Positions 15,244 through 23,985 of a DNA stretch of 64,000 nt are shown here, in pieces. The position numbers and the translations under genes were made by a program. Position 1 is the first letter of the stretch. Each line of letters begins with the position of its first letter. Origin of the DNA: UBA1672 sp963977495 (GTDB lineage Bacteria > Pseudomonadota > Alphaproteobacteria > Micavibrionales > Micavibrionaceae); assembly GCA_963977495.1 (NCBI GenBank), contig CAXBOT010000002.1:124001-188000 (forward strand), read 5' to 3'. The notes beneath the pieces were generated by a model. It had not been told where the DNA came from, did not search any database, and saw only the letters and a program-made list of their open reading frames with translations.

Positions 15244-15511
15244 TAATAAACTGGCTGCCATTGATTATGAAGATTTGTCCCGCTTGCCGGAATTGGTTGA
15301 CGTGATTAGAGAAGCAGCAGGTATTCACGGCGAATATTTGAATAACCCTGATGCGCATCAGGCGCTTATGGCTGTTGCTAAAAACATCGAGGATGCGCAA
15401 AAACGGTTCTGGACACCGGACGCCGCCCTTCAAGACGCATATGAACATCGCTTTGATGTAGGCGAAGAGCCTGCAAACGAAGCTGTTTACCAGCAACATG
15501 AAGTCGCTTAA
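15236..15511 (+). CDS. Unknown acidic protein, second of the pair
   Basis: 91 residues, acidic, soluble, predicted helical, no cysteines. Its ATG lies within the last codons of the preceding gene (8-base overlap) and has AGGAGAG upstream. It ends 17 bases before the convergent fabD stop. The family is not recognised; the tight coupling suggests that both products act together. Confidence 0.65.
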   Translation: MPDNKLAAIDYEDLSRLPELVDVIREAAGIHGEYLNNPDAHQALMAVAKNIEDAQKRFWTPDAALQDAYEHRFDVGEEPANEAVYQQHEVA

Positions 15512-15528
15512 ACCGCGTCCTTTTTGAA

Positions 15529-16476
15529 TTATCCCTTTAATTTTGTAATCAACGCGTCGATTTGTTCGGGCGTTCCGACACTCTCGCAGGCGATTGAACG
15601 GTCAATGCGGCGTGCCAGCCCGCTTAAAACTTTTCCTGCACCCAATTCGATCATCTGTTCGACGCCTTGATCGCGCATATATAAAACAGATTCGCGCCAG
15701 CGTACCATGCCGGTAATTTGCTCAAGCAAAAGATTTTTAAGCGTTTCAGGGGCGCTTTGCGCGCTGGCTGTGACGTTGGCAACAACCGGAACGGCAGGTG
15801 CGTTGAATGTTGTTTCTGCCAGCGCAGGCGCCATGGCCTCGGCGGCGGGCGCCATTAAGCTGCAATGGAAAGGGGCGCTGACGGGCAAAATAACGGCCTT
15901 ACGTGCGCCGCGCTCGGTGGCGATGGCAACGGCGCGTTCGACGGCATCTTTATGCCCACTGACCACGACCTGTCCATCAGAGTTATCATTGGCGGCGGTG
16001 CAAACCTCATGTTCGGCGGCTTGCGCGGCGATTTCGGCGACAACATCAAAATCAAGCCCAAGAATCGCAGCCATAGAGCCAACGCCAACCGGAACGGCGC
16101 GTTGCATGGATTGTCCGCGTAGTTTGAGCAGGCGCGCTGTATCGCTTAGGGCGATTGTCCCTGCGGCGGTCAGGGCGGCATATTCGCCAAGTGAATGTCC
16201 GGCAACAAAGGCGCATGTGCTTTTCACATCAATGCCGCCTTGCGCTTTCAAAACATTCACCACCGCCATGGATACGGCCATCAATGCGGGCTGTGTGTTT
16301 TCGGTTAAATTCAAATCAATATCATGACCGTCAAACATCATGGCGCTGAGGCTTTGTGACAGACTGTCATCGACTTCCTGAAACGTTTGGCGCGCCTCGG
16401 GGAAGGCTTGCGCCAAATCTTTACCCATTCCTATAAATTGTGATCCTTGTCCCGGAAAAACAAATGCAACAGCCAT
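15529..16476 (-). CDS. fabD: Malonyl-CoA:ACP transacylase
   Basis: Loads malonyl units onto acyl carrier protein for fatty acid synthesis. The N-terminal Phe-Pro-Gly-Gln-Gly-Ser-Gln (7-13) and the active-site Gly-His-Ser-Leu-Gly (nucleophile Ser95), with the later Ala-Pro-Phe-His-Cys histidine near residue 206, identify it. Length 315 is normal. fabG follows on the same strand after two opposite-strand genes. Confidence 0.96.
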   Translation of the reverse strand: MAVAFVFPGQGSQFIGMGKDLAQAFPEARQTFQEVDDSLSQSLSAMMFDGHDIDLNLTENTQPALMAVSMAVVNVLKAQGGIDVKSTCAFVAGHSLGEYAALTAAGTIALSDTARLLKLRGQSMQRAVPVGVGSMAAILGLDFDVVAEIAAQAAEHEVCTAANDNSDGQVVVSGHKDAVERAVAIATERGARKAVILPVSAPFHCSLMAPAAEAMAPALAETTFNAPAVPVVANVTASAQSAPETLKNLLLEQITGMVRWRESVLYMRDQGVEQMIELGAGKVLSGLARRIDRSIACESVGTPEQIDALITKLKG

Positions 16477-16685
16477 AATTACGCATCCTCATCATGCTTG
16501 GTTGAAATAACTGCCATGAAGGTATGAAAAAATATGACTTTGTCAACATATATAGGTGCATGCGGATGGCGATATTATTTGCCTAAAACATAGTTTTTGT
16601 GCGATTATTACTTTCTGGCGAAGGATTCTGTAATTTTATTACGCCTTGGGGCAATAAAACAGCGTGGTTATGAAGCGCATGAGAG

Positions 16686-16704
16686 ATGTATCGTGTGGAT
16701 ACAT
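16686..16704. repeat. Inverted repeat before the 99-residue unknown gene
   Basis: ATGTATC and GATACAT form a perfect 7-base stem around a 5-base loop, 36 bases before the start codon at 16740. It may be an RNA hairpin in the leader or a protein-binding site. The rest of the 263-base gap 16477-16739 shows no gene. Confidence 0.4.
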
Positions 16705-16739
16705 GCGCGTTTTAAATTGTTTTGAATCGGGAGGCCGCA

Positions 16740-17039
16740 ATGAAAAATCATAAAACAAGAATAAGAAGAGACGTGCGCTGCGTTATTGAAGAAATGGACG
16801 CGGCATATAGTACATTTTCACAGTATAACTATATGAATTCGGATTATGCTGGTTTTGCGGGGATGGCTTTAGGGCAATTCCGCAACGCTCTACGCAATCA
16901 GACCCTGACGCGTGAGGAATTGGAGCGCATGTTACGTGACGGCATCCAAAAGCACCGCCAAGAAGGGCACGAAACCGACTGGGCGCGCTTTGTCGCAACG
17001 CATGTTGCACAATCATCGAATACCAATTCGGTTCTGTAA
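16740..17039 (+). CDS. Unknown small soluble protein
   Basis: 99 residues from the ATG at 16740, which has an excellent GGGAGG site eight bases upstream; an in-frame TTG at 16722 would place this site inside the gene. The basic N-terminus (His-Lys-Thr-Arg-Ile-Arg-Arg) is followed by a helical body with a Thr-Arg-Glu-Glu-Leu-Glu-Arg segment. No membrane segment or known domain. It stands just before the ribosomal protein operon but with its own leader. Confidence 0.65.
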   Translation: MKNHKTRIRRDVRCVIEEMDAAYSTFSQYNYMNSDYAGFAGMALGQFRNALRNQTLTREELERMLRDGIQKHRQEGHETDWARFVATHVAQSSNTNSVL

Positions 17040-17233
17040 ATGCGATAAAGACGACAAGAGAAGGCTTGCAGGCCGATTTTCTTTTCATAAACTGTGTAAA
17101 AAAACTTGCGTATTACAGCAATATCGCTATAGTCTGCCCACTTTAAGCAACCTCGCTGGTGATTAGGCCTCATCAGCTACGCTGTAGCCAACGATTTTGT
17201 AGGTAGCACAGCATTAATCCGGGAGGACATAAA

Positions 17234-17620
17234 ATGCCTTATTATGAAACCGTGTTTATTGCACGGCAAGACTTAACGGAAGCACAGGTCAAAGATATGA
17301 CTGAAGCTTTCTCAAAAATCATTACAGATGCAAAGGGTAAAATCCACAAAACTGAGTTTTGGGGTCTTAAATCTTTTGCATATCGCATCAACAAAGCCCG
17401 TAAAGGTCACTATGTTCTTTTGGAACTGGACACAGAAAGCGAAGCTTTGCTTGAAATGGAACGTATCATGCGTCTGAACGAAGATGTTGTACGTTTCCTA
17501 ACGATCCGCGAAGAAGAATTGTCTGAAGGCCCATCTGTTATGATGGACAAAGGCGGTCGTGATGATGACAAAAAACCAAGATATGAAAAGAAAACTGATA
17601 AGAAAAGGGAGGCCGCATAA
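17234..17620 (+). CDS. rpsF: 30S ribosomal protein S6
   Basis: A small-subunit protein that pairs with S18 on the platform. The N-terminal Tyr-Tyr-Glu-Thr-Val-Phe-Ile and the Lys-Gly-His-Tyr-Val-Leu-Leu-Glu strand are typical; the C-terminal 35 residues form a charged lysine/aspartate tail, as in many alphaproteobacterial S6 proteins. The GGGAGGACATAAA site precedes the ATG. The stop overlaps the rpsR start by one base. The 194-base leader contains small hairpins such as CTAC/GTAG near 17174-17186 and a CCG directly at the ribosome site; autoregulation by S6:S18 is possible but not shown. Confidence 0.96.
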   Translation: MPYYETVFIARQDLTEAQVKDMTEAFSKIITDAKGKIHKTEFWGLKSFAYRINKARKGHYVLLELDTESEALLEMERIMRLNEDVVRFLTIREEELSEGPSVMMDKGGRDDDKKPRYEKKTDKKREAA

Positions 17621-17898
17621 TGTCTGCTGCTGATGCTCCAACTGTAAAACGTCCGTTTTTCCGTCGTAAAAAGACTTGTCCTTTTACTGGCCCGAATGCG
17701 CCAACAATTGACTGGAAAGACACACGCCTATTGGGCCGTTTCATTTCAGAGCGCGGGAAAGTTATCCCGAGCCGTATTACTGCCGTATCCCAAAAGAAAC
17801 AACGCGAGCTTGCTAAAGCTGTTAAGCGCGCACGTTACATGGGATTGCTGCCTTATGTTCAACATGATACCGACCAAGGCCATCAAAGCCGCCGGTAA
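17620..17898 (+). CDS. rpsR: 30S ribosomal protein S18
   Basis: 92 residues. The core Ile-Asp-Trp-Lys-Asp and Leu-Leu-Gly-Arg-Phe-Ile-Ser-Glu-Arg-Gly-Lys-Val-Ile-Pro-Ser-Arg are diagnostic, as is the final Ala-Arg-x-Met-Gly-Leu-Leu-Pro-Tyr. It is the middle gene of rpsF-rpsR-rplI, with a TAATG one-base overlap with rpsF. Confidence 0.97.
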   Translation: MSAADAPTVKRPFFRRKKTCPFTGPNAPTIDWKDTRLLGRFISERGKVIPSRITAVSQKKQRELAKAVKRARYMGLLPYVQHDTDQGHQSRR

Positions 17899-17921
17899 TC
17901 AAGAGATTTTGGAGAAAAACT

Positions 17922-18548
17922 ATGTCATCCACACAAGTTATTTTGTTGGAACGCGTTGAAAGACTAGGCGAGCTTGGCGAAATCGTTAATGTTAAGCCTG
18001 GTTATGCAAGAAACTATCTTCTGCCACAGAAGAAAGCGTTGCGTGCCAGCAAAGAAAATGTTGCTTATTTTGAAGCACAAAAGAAAACACTCGAAGCCAA
18101 TTACGAGAAGAATAAAAAAGAAGCCGAGAAGCTTGCTAAGAAAATTGCAGGCATCAGAGTTCCGATTATTCGTCAAGCATCAGAAGCTGGTCAGCTTTTC
18201 GGTTCTGTGACATCTCGTGATATCGCGAATGCGGTAGCCGAAGGATCAAAAGAAACAATTCTACGCAGCATGATTGATATGAATCAGAATATTAAGACCA
18301 TTGGTCTTATTGCTGTTGATGTTATTTTGCACCCTGAAGTTAAAGTCGAGGTGACGATCAATATCGCACGTACTGTTGAAGAAGCGAAAATACAAGCTGA
18401 TCTTGGACATGCGTTGGTTGCTGATCATGCAGAAGAACAAGTCATTGAAGAAGAGGTTGTTGAAGCCGCTGAAGCTGATGCCGATGCTGAAGAGCAAAAA
18501 GCAGAAGAATCTGACGCCGAAGAGAAATCGGAAAAAGACGAAGCGTAG
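17922..18548 (+). CDS. rplI: 50S ribosomal protein L9 with acidic tail
   Basis: L9 binds 23S rRNA at the base of the L1 stalk. The N-domain shows Gly-Glu-Ile-Val-Asn-Val-Lys-Pro-Gly-Tyr-Ala-Arg-Asn-Tyr-Leu; the long lysine-rich helix and C-domain follow. After the usual end (about residue 150) there is an extra tail of about 55 residues, very rich in Glu, Ala and Asp, so the protein (208) is longer than the E. coli form (149). Such tails occur in alphaproteobacteria. GGAGAAAAA precedes the ATG. A strong terminator ends the operon. Confidence 0.96.
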   Translation: MSSTQVILLERVERLGELGEIVNVKPGYARNYLLPQKKALRASKENVAYFEAQKKTLEANYEKNKKEAEKLAKKIAGIRVPIIRQASEAGQLFGSVTSRDIANAVAEGSKETILRSMIDMNQNIKTIGLIAVDVILHPEVKVEVTINIARTVEEAKIQADLGHALVADHAEEQVIEEEVVEAAEADADAEEQKAEESDAEEKSEKDEA

Positions 18549-18608
18549 GGCATACCGAACCTTTCCTGTGACTATCCCCGATATTCACATGGCATAAAGA
18601 ATGAAGAG

Positions 18609-18643
18609 CTAGCAGATACCGCGTGTGTCTGCTAGTTTTTTTT
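18609..18643 (+). terminator. Intrinsic terminator after rplI, abutting dnaB
   Basis: A perfect 8-base stem CTAGCAGA/TCTGCTAG (18609-18616 and 18628-18635), extended by three more pairs, and then eight T (18636-18643). The dnaB ATG begins two bases after the last T. Confidence 0.9.
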
Positions 18644-18644
18644 C

Positions 18645-20144
18645 ATGAGTAAAGATATAGCATTTCAGACGATTGCAGGCGCGCAAGCAACGGCATACGA
18701 ACAACAAAACGATAATCCGCACTATCGGGTTTTACCGCACAATCAAGAAGCCGAACAGGGCTTGCTTGGGGCATTGCTGGTGAATAATAACGCCTATGAA
18801 AAGGTGTCGGATATGCTCAGATCTGAGCATTTCTTTATGCCCGTTCACCAGCGCATTTATACCGCCATCACCCAGTTCATAGAGCGCGGTCAAACCGCAT
18901 CGCCTGTGACGTTAAAGGGCTATTTCGAAAAGGATGAAGATTTAGCCGACCTTGGCGGCGGAGCGTATCTCGCCGATCTTGCGGGTAGTATTATCAGCGT
19001 GATTAACGTGCGTGATTATGCGGGCACGGTTTATGAGCTTTATATGCGCCGCGAATTGATTGGCTTGGGTGAGGATATCGTCAATGATGCCCACGCGCAG
19101 CGCCTGGAATCTGCGGCCATGGATACCATCGAAGAAGCGGAAACGCGGCTGTTCTCACTGGCGGAAAGCGGGGAGACAAAAGGCGGGTTTACCTCTCTGC
19201 GTGATTCGGTGATGGTGTCTATCGAGGTTGCGGAGAAGGCCTTTAAAACCAAGGGGCATGTTACGGGTTATACCACCGGACTGCGCGATATGGATAAACA
19301 GCTCGGCGGGCTTCACCCGTCTGATTTGGTGATTTTGGCGGGGCGGCCTTCTATGGGTAAAACCGCGCTGGCAACGAATATCGCATTTAACTCTGCGCGC
19401 ATATATGCGCAAACTGGCGGTCAGGAAGGCGCGCGGGTTGGGTTTTTCTCTCTTGAGATGGCGGCGGATCAGCTTGCCACACGTATTTTGGCCGATGTTG
19501 CGAATATTTCCGGTCATGCGATCAAGCAGGGGGATATCAAGCAAGAAGATTTCCAAAACTTCGTAAAGGCGAGTCAGCAACTCTCACAAGTGCCGCTTTA
19601 TATTGATGATACACCGGCCTTGAGTATCGGCGCAGTGCGTACGCGCGCACGCCGGTTAAAGCGTCAGCACGGGCTTGATATGATTGTGGTTGATTATCTC
19701 CAGCTCTTGCGCGGCTCTGGCTCACGCCAAAGTGAAAGCAACCGCGTGAACGAAGTATCCGAAATTACGCGCGGGCTTAAGGCGATTGCCAAGGAATTGC
19801 AAATTCCGGTTTTGGCACTTTCCCAGTTGTCGCGTGCGGTGGAACAACGCGATGATAAACGCCCGATGCTCTCGGATTTGCGGGAATCAGGATCGATTGA
19901 ACAAGATGCCGACGTGGTGATGTTTGTTTATCGTGAGGAATATTATCTGCACCGCGCAGAGCCTGATATCGGCACGGAAAAACATATGCAATGGCAGGAA
20001 AAATGTGAACGCGCCTTGAATATCGGTGAATGTATTGTCGCCAAAGCGCGTCACGGCCCGATTGGTTCGGTGCGTATGCATTTTGACGGGCATGTCACAC
20101 GCTTTAGTGATCTGGATGAACATCACGACAGTCAAAAATTCTAG
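18645..20144 (+). CDS. dnaB: Replicative DNA helicase
   Basis: A hexameric helicase that unwinds DNA at the replication fork. The N-terminal domain begins with Leu-Pro-His-Asn-Gln-Glu-Ala-Glu-Gln; the RecA-like domain has Walker A Gly-Arg-Pro-Ser-Met-Gly-Lys-Thr (Lys239), a Phe-Phe-Ser-Leu-Glu-Met motif and Val-Val-Asp-Tyr-Leu-Gln-Leu-Leu (Walker B). Length 499 is normal and there is no intein. The only plausible start is the ATG at 18645: no ribosome site exists because the terminator T-run lies right before it, which suggests a leaderless message or read-through. alr follows by 9 bases. Confidence 0.95.
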   Translation: MSKDIAFQTIAGAQATAYEQQNDNPHYRVLPHNQEAEQGLLGALLVNNNAYEKVSDMLRSEHFFMPVHQRIYTAITQFIERGQTASPVTLKGYFEKDEDLADLGGGAYLADLAGSIISVINVRDYAGTVYELYMRRELIGLGEDIVNDAHAQRLESAAMDTIEEAETRLFSLAESGETKGGFTSLRDSVMVSIEVAEKAFKTKGHVTGYTTGLRDMDKQLGGLHPSDLVILAGRPSMGKTALATNIAFNSARIYAQTGGQEGARVGFFSLEMAADQLATRILADVANISGHAIKQGDIKQEDFQNFVKASQQLSQVPLYIDDTPALSIGAVRTRARRLKRQHGLDMIVVDYLQLLRGSGSRQSESNRVNEVSEITRGLKAIAKELQIPVLALSQLSRAVEQRDDKRPMLSDLRESGSIEQDADVVMFVYREEYYLHRAEPDIGTEKHMQWQEKCERALNIGECIVAKARHGPIGSVRMHFDGHVTRFSDLDEHHDSQKF

Positions 20145-20153
20145 GGGCGTTTT

Positions 20154-21248
20154 ATGGGCGCGCTGAGCGGTGAATTGACGATTGATCTGGCGGCGATTCG
20201 CCGTAACTATCATATCCTTGATGAGAAGGTTGGCGCGCGCTGCGTTGTTGCGCCGTCGGTGAAGGCCAATGCCTATGGCCTTGGCGCCGCGCACGTTGTT
20301 CCGGCCTTGTATGAGGCGGGTGCGCGGGCATTTTTCGTCGCAACAATTGAGGAAGGGGTCGCCCTTCGCGCTGTCGCCCCTGACGCCAATATCTGTATTT
20401 TAAACGGGTTTGCACCGCGCGCATCGGGGGAATATCGCGCGCATAATCTAACGCCTGTATTAAACTCGTTGCATGATATCGCGGCTTATCAAGATTATGC
20501 CACGCAAGGGGGCGGCGCATGTTCGGCTGTTTTGCATTTTGATACAGGGATGAACAGGCTGGGCATATCCTCTGATGAGGCTGAGACATTGTTTGACGAT
20601 CAATCAATTTTGGCTGGGCTTGATGTGCAATGCGTGATGAGCCATTTCTCTTCGTCCGAGGACACTAAAACCCCGATCAATGCACAGCAATTCGCGCGCT
20701 TTCAAACAATCATGGCGCATTTCTCCGATACACAATTTTCGATGTGTAATTCAGGCGGTGTTTTTTTATCACCTGATTATCATCTGGATTTAGTGCGTCC
20801 GGGGATTGCACTTTATGGGGGGAATCCAACCGATGGTCTGGATGAAAACCCGATGAATCCTGTCGTATCGTTAAACGTGCCCGTATTGCAAATCCACGCG
20901 GTAAAAAAGGGTGAAACCGCCGGATATAACGGCACGCATCGTTTCCATAAAAATGGCCATGTCGCCATTATGTCAATCGGCTATGCTGACGGGCTTTTCC
21001 GCGCACTCAGTAATAGTGGCGCACTATATTGGCAGGGCTGTAAAATGCCGATTTGCGGGCGGGTTTCGATGGATTTGGTGGTGTGTGATTTAAGCGCGGT
21101 GCCGGAAGACCAATACCCCAATATTGGTGACAGAGCAGAGGTGATCGGCGTGCATCAAACGATTGATGATCTCGCGCATTCTGCAGGCACAATTTCGTAT
21201 GAAATTCTTACCGCGCTGGGCGCGCGATATAGAAGAGTGTATCTTTAA
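20154..21248 (+). CDS. alr: Alanine racemase
   Basis: A PLP enzyme making D-alanine for peptidoglycan. The PLP lysine is in Val-Lys-Ala-Asn-Ala-Tyr-Gly (Lys37), and the second catalytic base is the tyrosine in Ala-Gly-Tyr-Asn-Gly-Thr (Tyr258). Length 364 is normal. It begins 9 bases after dnaB, as in many alphaproteobacteria. The D-alanine product links it to the wall genes further along (dipeptidase, PBP1A). Confidence 0.95.
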   Translation: MGALSGELTIDLAAIRRNYHILDEKVGARCVVAPSVKANAYGLGAAHVVPALYEAGARAFFVATIEEGVALRAVAPDANICILNGFAPRASGEYRAHNLTPVLNSLHDIAAYQDYATQGGGACSAVLHFDTGMNRLGISSDEAETLFDDQSILAGLDVQCVMSHFSSSEDTKTPINAQQFARFQTIMAHFSDTQFSMCNSGGVFLSPDYHLDLVRPGIALYGGNPTDGLDENPMNPVVSLNVPVLQIHAVKKGETAGYNGTHRFHKNGHVAIMSIGYADGLFRALSNSGALYWQGCKMPICGRVSMDLVVCDLSAVPEDQYPNIGDRAEVIGVHQTIDDLAHSAGTISYEILTALGARYRRVYL

Positions 21249-21260
21249 GCCTTAAAGATT

Positions 21261-23102
21261 TTATGGATTATTAGCGGCTAAAAGCGTCTGCTGCTCAGCA
21301 TCGGGGTTTGTTTCTTCAACAGGCGGCTCATAAGATGGAGCAATGCTTGCCAATTGTTGATCTGTGACGCTGCTTGGTACAACAAACTCAATATTTTCGT
21401 TTCTCAAGTCTCTTTTCAGCCCTGCAATTTCCATTGGCAACTCGCGAAGCTGTTGGAAATGCTCGTTCGGAAGGTTGCGCGCGGTGACGTTCAATTCATT
21501 CATTTCCGCTTCTTTGGCAGTGTATCCGCTGCTCTCCTTCAGATCGGCATAGGCCACATCCATTGCGCCGCGAATTTCTTGCTCGCGGTCACTTTCGGAT
21601 ATGAAGTCATACCAGTCATTCACCTTCTCATCGAACTGGTTGTAGGTCATTGTAACGGTTTGCCCATCTTCCAGTGTGAGTGTAAGCGGTACATCATCAA
21701 GCGCTATAGATTGACCATCAACATCAACTTTGAAGTCTTTTAGCTCGGCGCGCATATCGTTCGCTTGGCTATACATTTCACGTTGTTCGCCATAAATATC
21801 TCTGCCTAAAGCTTTTGTATATTCAGCTTCTTTTCCTGTCAGGCCGATTTGCTCTGCGCGTTGGTCTTTGGCACTGTCATATGCAATGGCAACGAGTTGT
21901 TCTTGCGCGGTGGCAACGCCGTCTCCGATGCGGTCATGAATTTGATCGGCTTCTTTATGTGTCAGGGTCGCGGTTCTGACATCAGGATTGCTGACAACTT
22001 CTCTGGAGATACCAACTGTTGTTTGCGCCACATTAAATGGTGCCCCTAATGCAGTTGGCGACGGGCCAAATGTAAAGGGTTCAAAGCTAACAAAGTCAGG
22101 AACGCCATCAAGCTCGGCAGCAAAAGGCACAGGGCCTAAAATCGGGGCTGCTGTTGTAACGACAATTTCATTATCATCCGTCGTAATTTCTGTATCGCCG
22201 TTACCATCAGTATTAGGCGTTTCTATAACAGTGCCATCAACATTAGCATCCGCAACCGACGTGCCGTTATCAGATAAACGCACTGTTGCAGGATCCACGG
22301 CTGTGGCGGCATATAATGTTTGCAAGCTACCGTTTAATTCACCGGCATTGCTGACAAATTTAGTTGCGTCTTCGGCTGTTACGCCGTTGGCTTCCAGATA
22401 TGTTTTAACAAGATCGGCGTCATAAACGCCTGTGATCTCTTCACCATCACGCCCCGCAGCACGCTCTGATAAAATAACGAGTTTTTGGAAAGCTTCGCTT
22501 GAGCCTTTGCCAAGGATACCATCGGCAGCGCCTGTTTGGTAATTACCAACTTGGTTGGCTTCCATACCGATATTGGCAAGGATGTTTCCTGTGAAGATCA
22601 CTTCTTGCATAGCCTTAACCTGATCATTCAGGGGGGCTGCGCTTTGCGCGGGGGGTGGTGTGCCTTCTGTAATGGCAACCGCGCCTTCGCCCAAGCGTCT
22701 GAATTCCGCAACATTCAATTCTCTTGAAACATTGTCGGTGTCCAGTGTGGCTTCATCGTAATCACGGTTAAATTCACCGCTTGGAAAGACTGACTTGATA
22801 CTTCCGGAGAACTGCGCTGCGGCCTCGGGCCCCGCGTATTTTTCTACATAAGCGGTCACAAGGGGCGCGCTGTCTTCGTTATAGCCTGTGGTGATTTTAT
22901 CGGGTTCTACGCCAGCTTCGATTTGAGCCATGATCGCAAGTGTGTGGAGCGCTGTGCTCGTACCATTGCCGAGAATACCGTCAGGAACGCCTTCTCTGTC
23001 GCCAATTTTATTGGCTGTAATTGATCGGAAGCCAAGTTTATCGAGATTATCGATTAGAACTTGTTGAAGTAGAATTACATCATTTGCTTGTGTGTCTGCC
23101 AT
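21261..23102 (-). CDS. Large acidic protein with two peptidoglycan-binding-like modules
   Basis: 613 residues from the ATG at 23102, which has a GAGGGTGAT site; a reading from 23123 is less likely. Two repeats of about 88 residues (10-98 and 164-250) each hold an Asp-Gly-Ile-Leu-Gly-x-Gly-x-Ser/Thr core (41-49 and 194-202), like the Asp-Gly-x-x-Gly-x-x-Thr of peptidoglycan-binding domain 1. The middle (about 270-330) is Thr/Asp-rich linker, and the C-terminal half is helical and charged. There is no signal peptide and no cysteine-based or RTX feature, so export by a standard route is not evident. Function unknown; a wall-associated or self-assembly role is conceivable. The dipeptidase gene lies upstream on the same strand. 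Confidence 0.7.
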   Translation of the reverse strand: MADTQANDVILLQQVLIDNLDKLGFRSITANKIGDREGVPDGILGNGTSTALHTLAIMAQIEAGVEPDKITTGYNEDSAPLVTAYVEKYAGPEAAAQFSGSIKSVFPSGEFNRDYDEATLDTDNVSRELNVAEFRRLGEGAVAITEGTPPPAQSAAPLNDQVKAMQEVIFTGNILANIGMEANQVGNYQTGAADGILGKGSSEAFQKLVILSERAAGRDGEEITGVYDADLVKTYLEANGVTAEDATKFVSNAGELNGSLQTLYAATAVDPATVRLSDNGTSVADANVDGTVIETPNTDGNGDTEITTDDNEIVVTTAAPILGPVPFAAELDGVPDFVSFEPFTFGPSPTALGAPFNVAQTTVGISREVVSNPDVRTATLTHKEADQIHDRIGDGVATAQEQLVAIAYDSAKDQRAEQIGLTGKEAEYTKALGRDIYGEQREMYSQANDMRAELKDFKVDVDGQSIALDDVPLTLTLEDGQTVTMTYNQFDEKVNDWYDFISESDREQEIRGAMDVAYADLKESSGYTAKEAEMNELNVTARNLPNEHFQQLRELPMEIAGLKRDLRNENIEFVVPSSVTDQQLASIAPSYEPPVEETNPDAEQQTLLAANNP

Positions 23103-23204
23103 ATCACCCTCATTTATAAACACGGTTCTTATACGAACTCTATAATTTTATACCATGAGTTTACTATAGAATATGACAAAATAAAAAGCAAATTACGCGC
23201 AAGA

Positions 23205-23873
23205 TTATTTCACCATGCGTATATGTTCGGGCAAGTCATTGTCAGATAAAGGGGTATATTGGCTGTAAGTCGCGGAAGGCAGGCGAAAATCCCACCATTC
23301 TTCCGAGAGAAAATGAAGCGGTGTTTGAAGCTGGCGCGCGGCATTTGTCATGCTGGTGTCAAGTATGGCTCTGTTTTGTGTGACCGATTCGCTGTGTGGA
23401 TGCGTGCGGTGCGCGGGATTGTGATCGGGGTGAGGGTTATCCGCCAAATCGTCAAAGGCGCAGCCCATATCAATGATGTCGCCATCAATGGTTTCAAGGC
23501 CGATATCAATGGCCATACCGCGCGGATGCCCGCCTGCCCCCGCGGGTGAGAGCAAGCGCGGCGGCTCCATCCAGTGCGGATTATCGCGCGCGCGCTTGGT
23601 GCGCATCATTTTCTCCTGCGCTTCGACGGTGCGCAGGCCATCATATAAAACGAAACAACAACTATAGGTTCGAAAGCAATGATCGGCGGCTTTAAACACA
23701 ATATTGGCCAAATCTTGATGCAACCAGAGCTTGGCCGTGTGCTTATATATGCGCTCGCCGAATAACAAATTATCATCTGTGGCATAGGCCAGATTGATGC
23801 GATAATGGTAGCGCGCGGCGTAATCATGCATACATATTAGTGCGTCGGTCGGTATGGATTGTGTGTGCGTCAT
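23205..23873 (-). CDS. D-alanyl-D-alanine dipeptidase-like protein (peptidase family M15, VanX/DdpX type)
   Basis: 222 residues. Zinc-site motifs: His116 and Asp123 in Gly-Gly-His-Pro-Arg-Gly-Met-Ala-Ile-Asp, and the catalytic glutamate in Glu-Glu-Trp-Trp-Asp-Phe-Arg (Glu192). VanX and DdpX have histidine as third zinc ligand in Glu-Trp-Trp-His; here that place is Asp195. There is no signal peptide, so it would act on D-Ala-D-Ala in the cytoplasm, possibly in wall recycling; it is not evidence for vancomycin resistance because no vanHA genes are present. Confidence 0.82.
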   Translation of the reverse strand: MTHTQSIPTDALICMHDYAARYHYRINLAYATDDNLLFGERIYKHTAKLWLHQDLANIVFKAADHCFRTYSCCFVLYDGLRTVEAQEKMMRTKRARDNPHWMEPPRLLSPAGAGGHPRGMAIDIGLETIDGDIIDMGCAFDDLADNPHPDHNPAHRTHPHSESVTQNRAILDTSMTNAARQLQTPLHFLSEEWWDFRLPSATYSQYTPLSDNDLPEHIRMVK

Positions 23874-23985
23874 GATCTTTACGTGGATTTCACTCTATAT
23901 TCCAGAAGTTGAGTATAGACGAGAAAAGTGAATTCCTTTAGTGTTTTCACGGTGAGAACAATACCAAAGATAAAATCAGGGTAAT

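Noticed and set aside
17040..17233. S6:S18 autoregulatory RNA leader before rpsF
   Set aside because: Small hairpins and a CCG are present, but not in an arrangement I can match to the known motif.
21988..22425. 145-codon plus-strand frame across the peptidoglycan-binding-like gene
   Set aside because: It mirrors the Thr/Ser-rich minus-strand coding sequence; the minus-strand gene has the better start and repeat structure.
23205..23873. Vancomycin resistance (vanX) interpretation
   Set aside because: There are no vanH/vanA-type ligase genes and M15 dipeptidases are common in Gram-negative bacteria.
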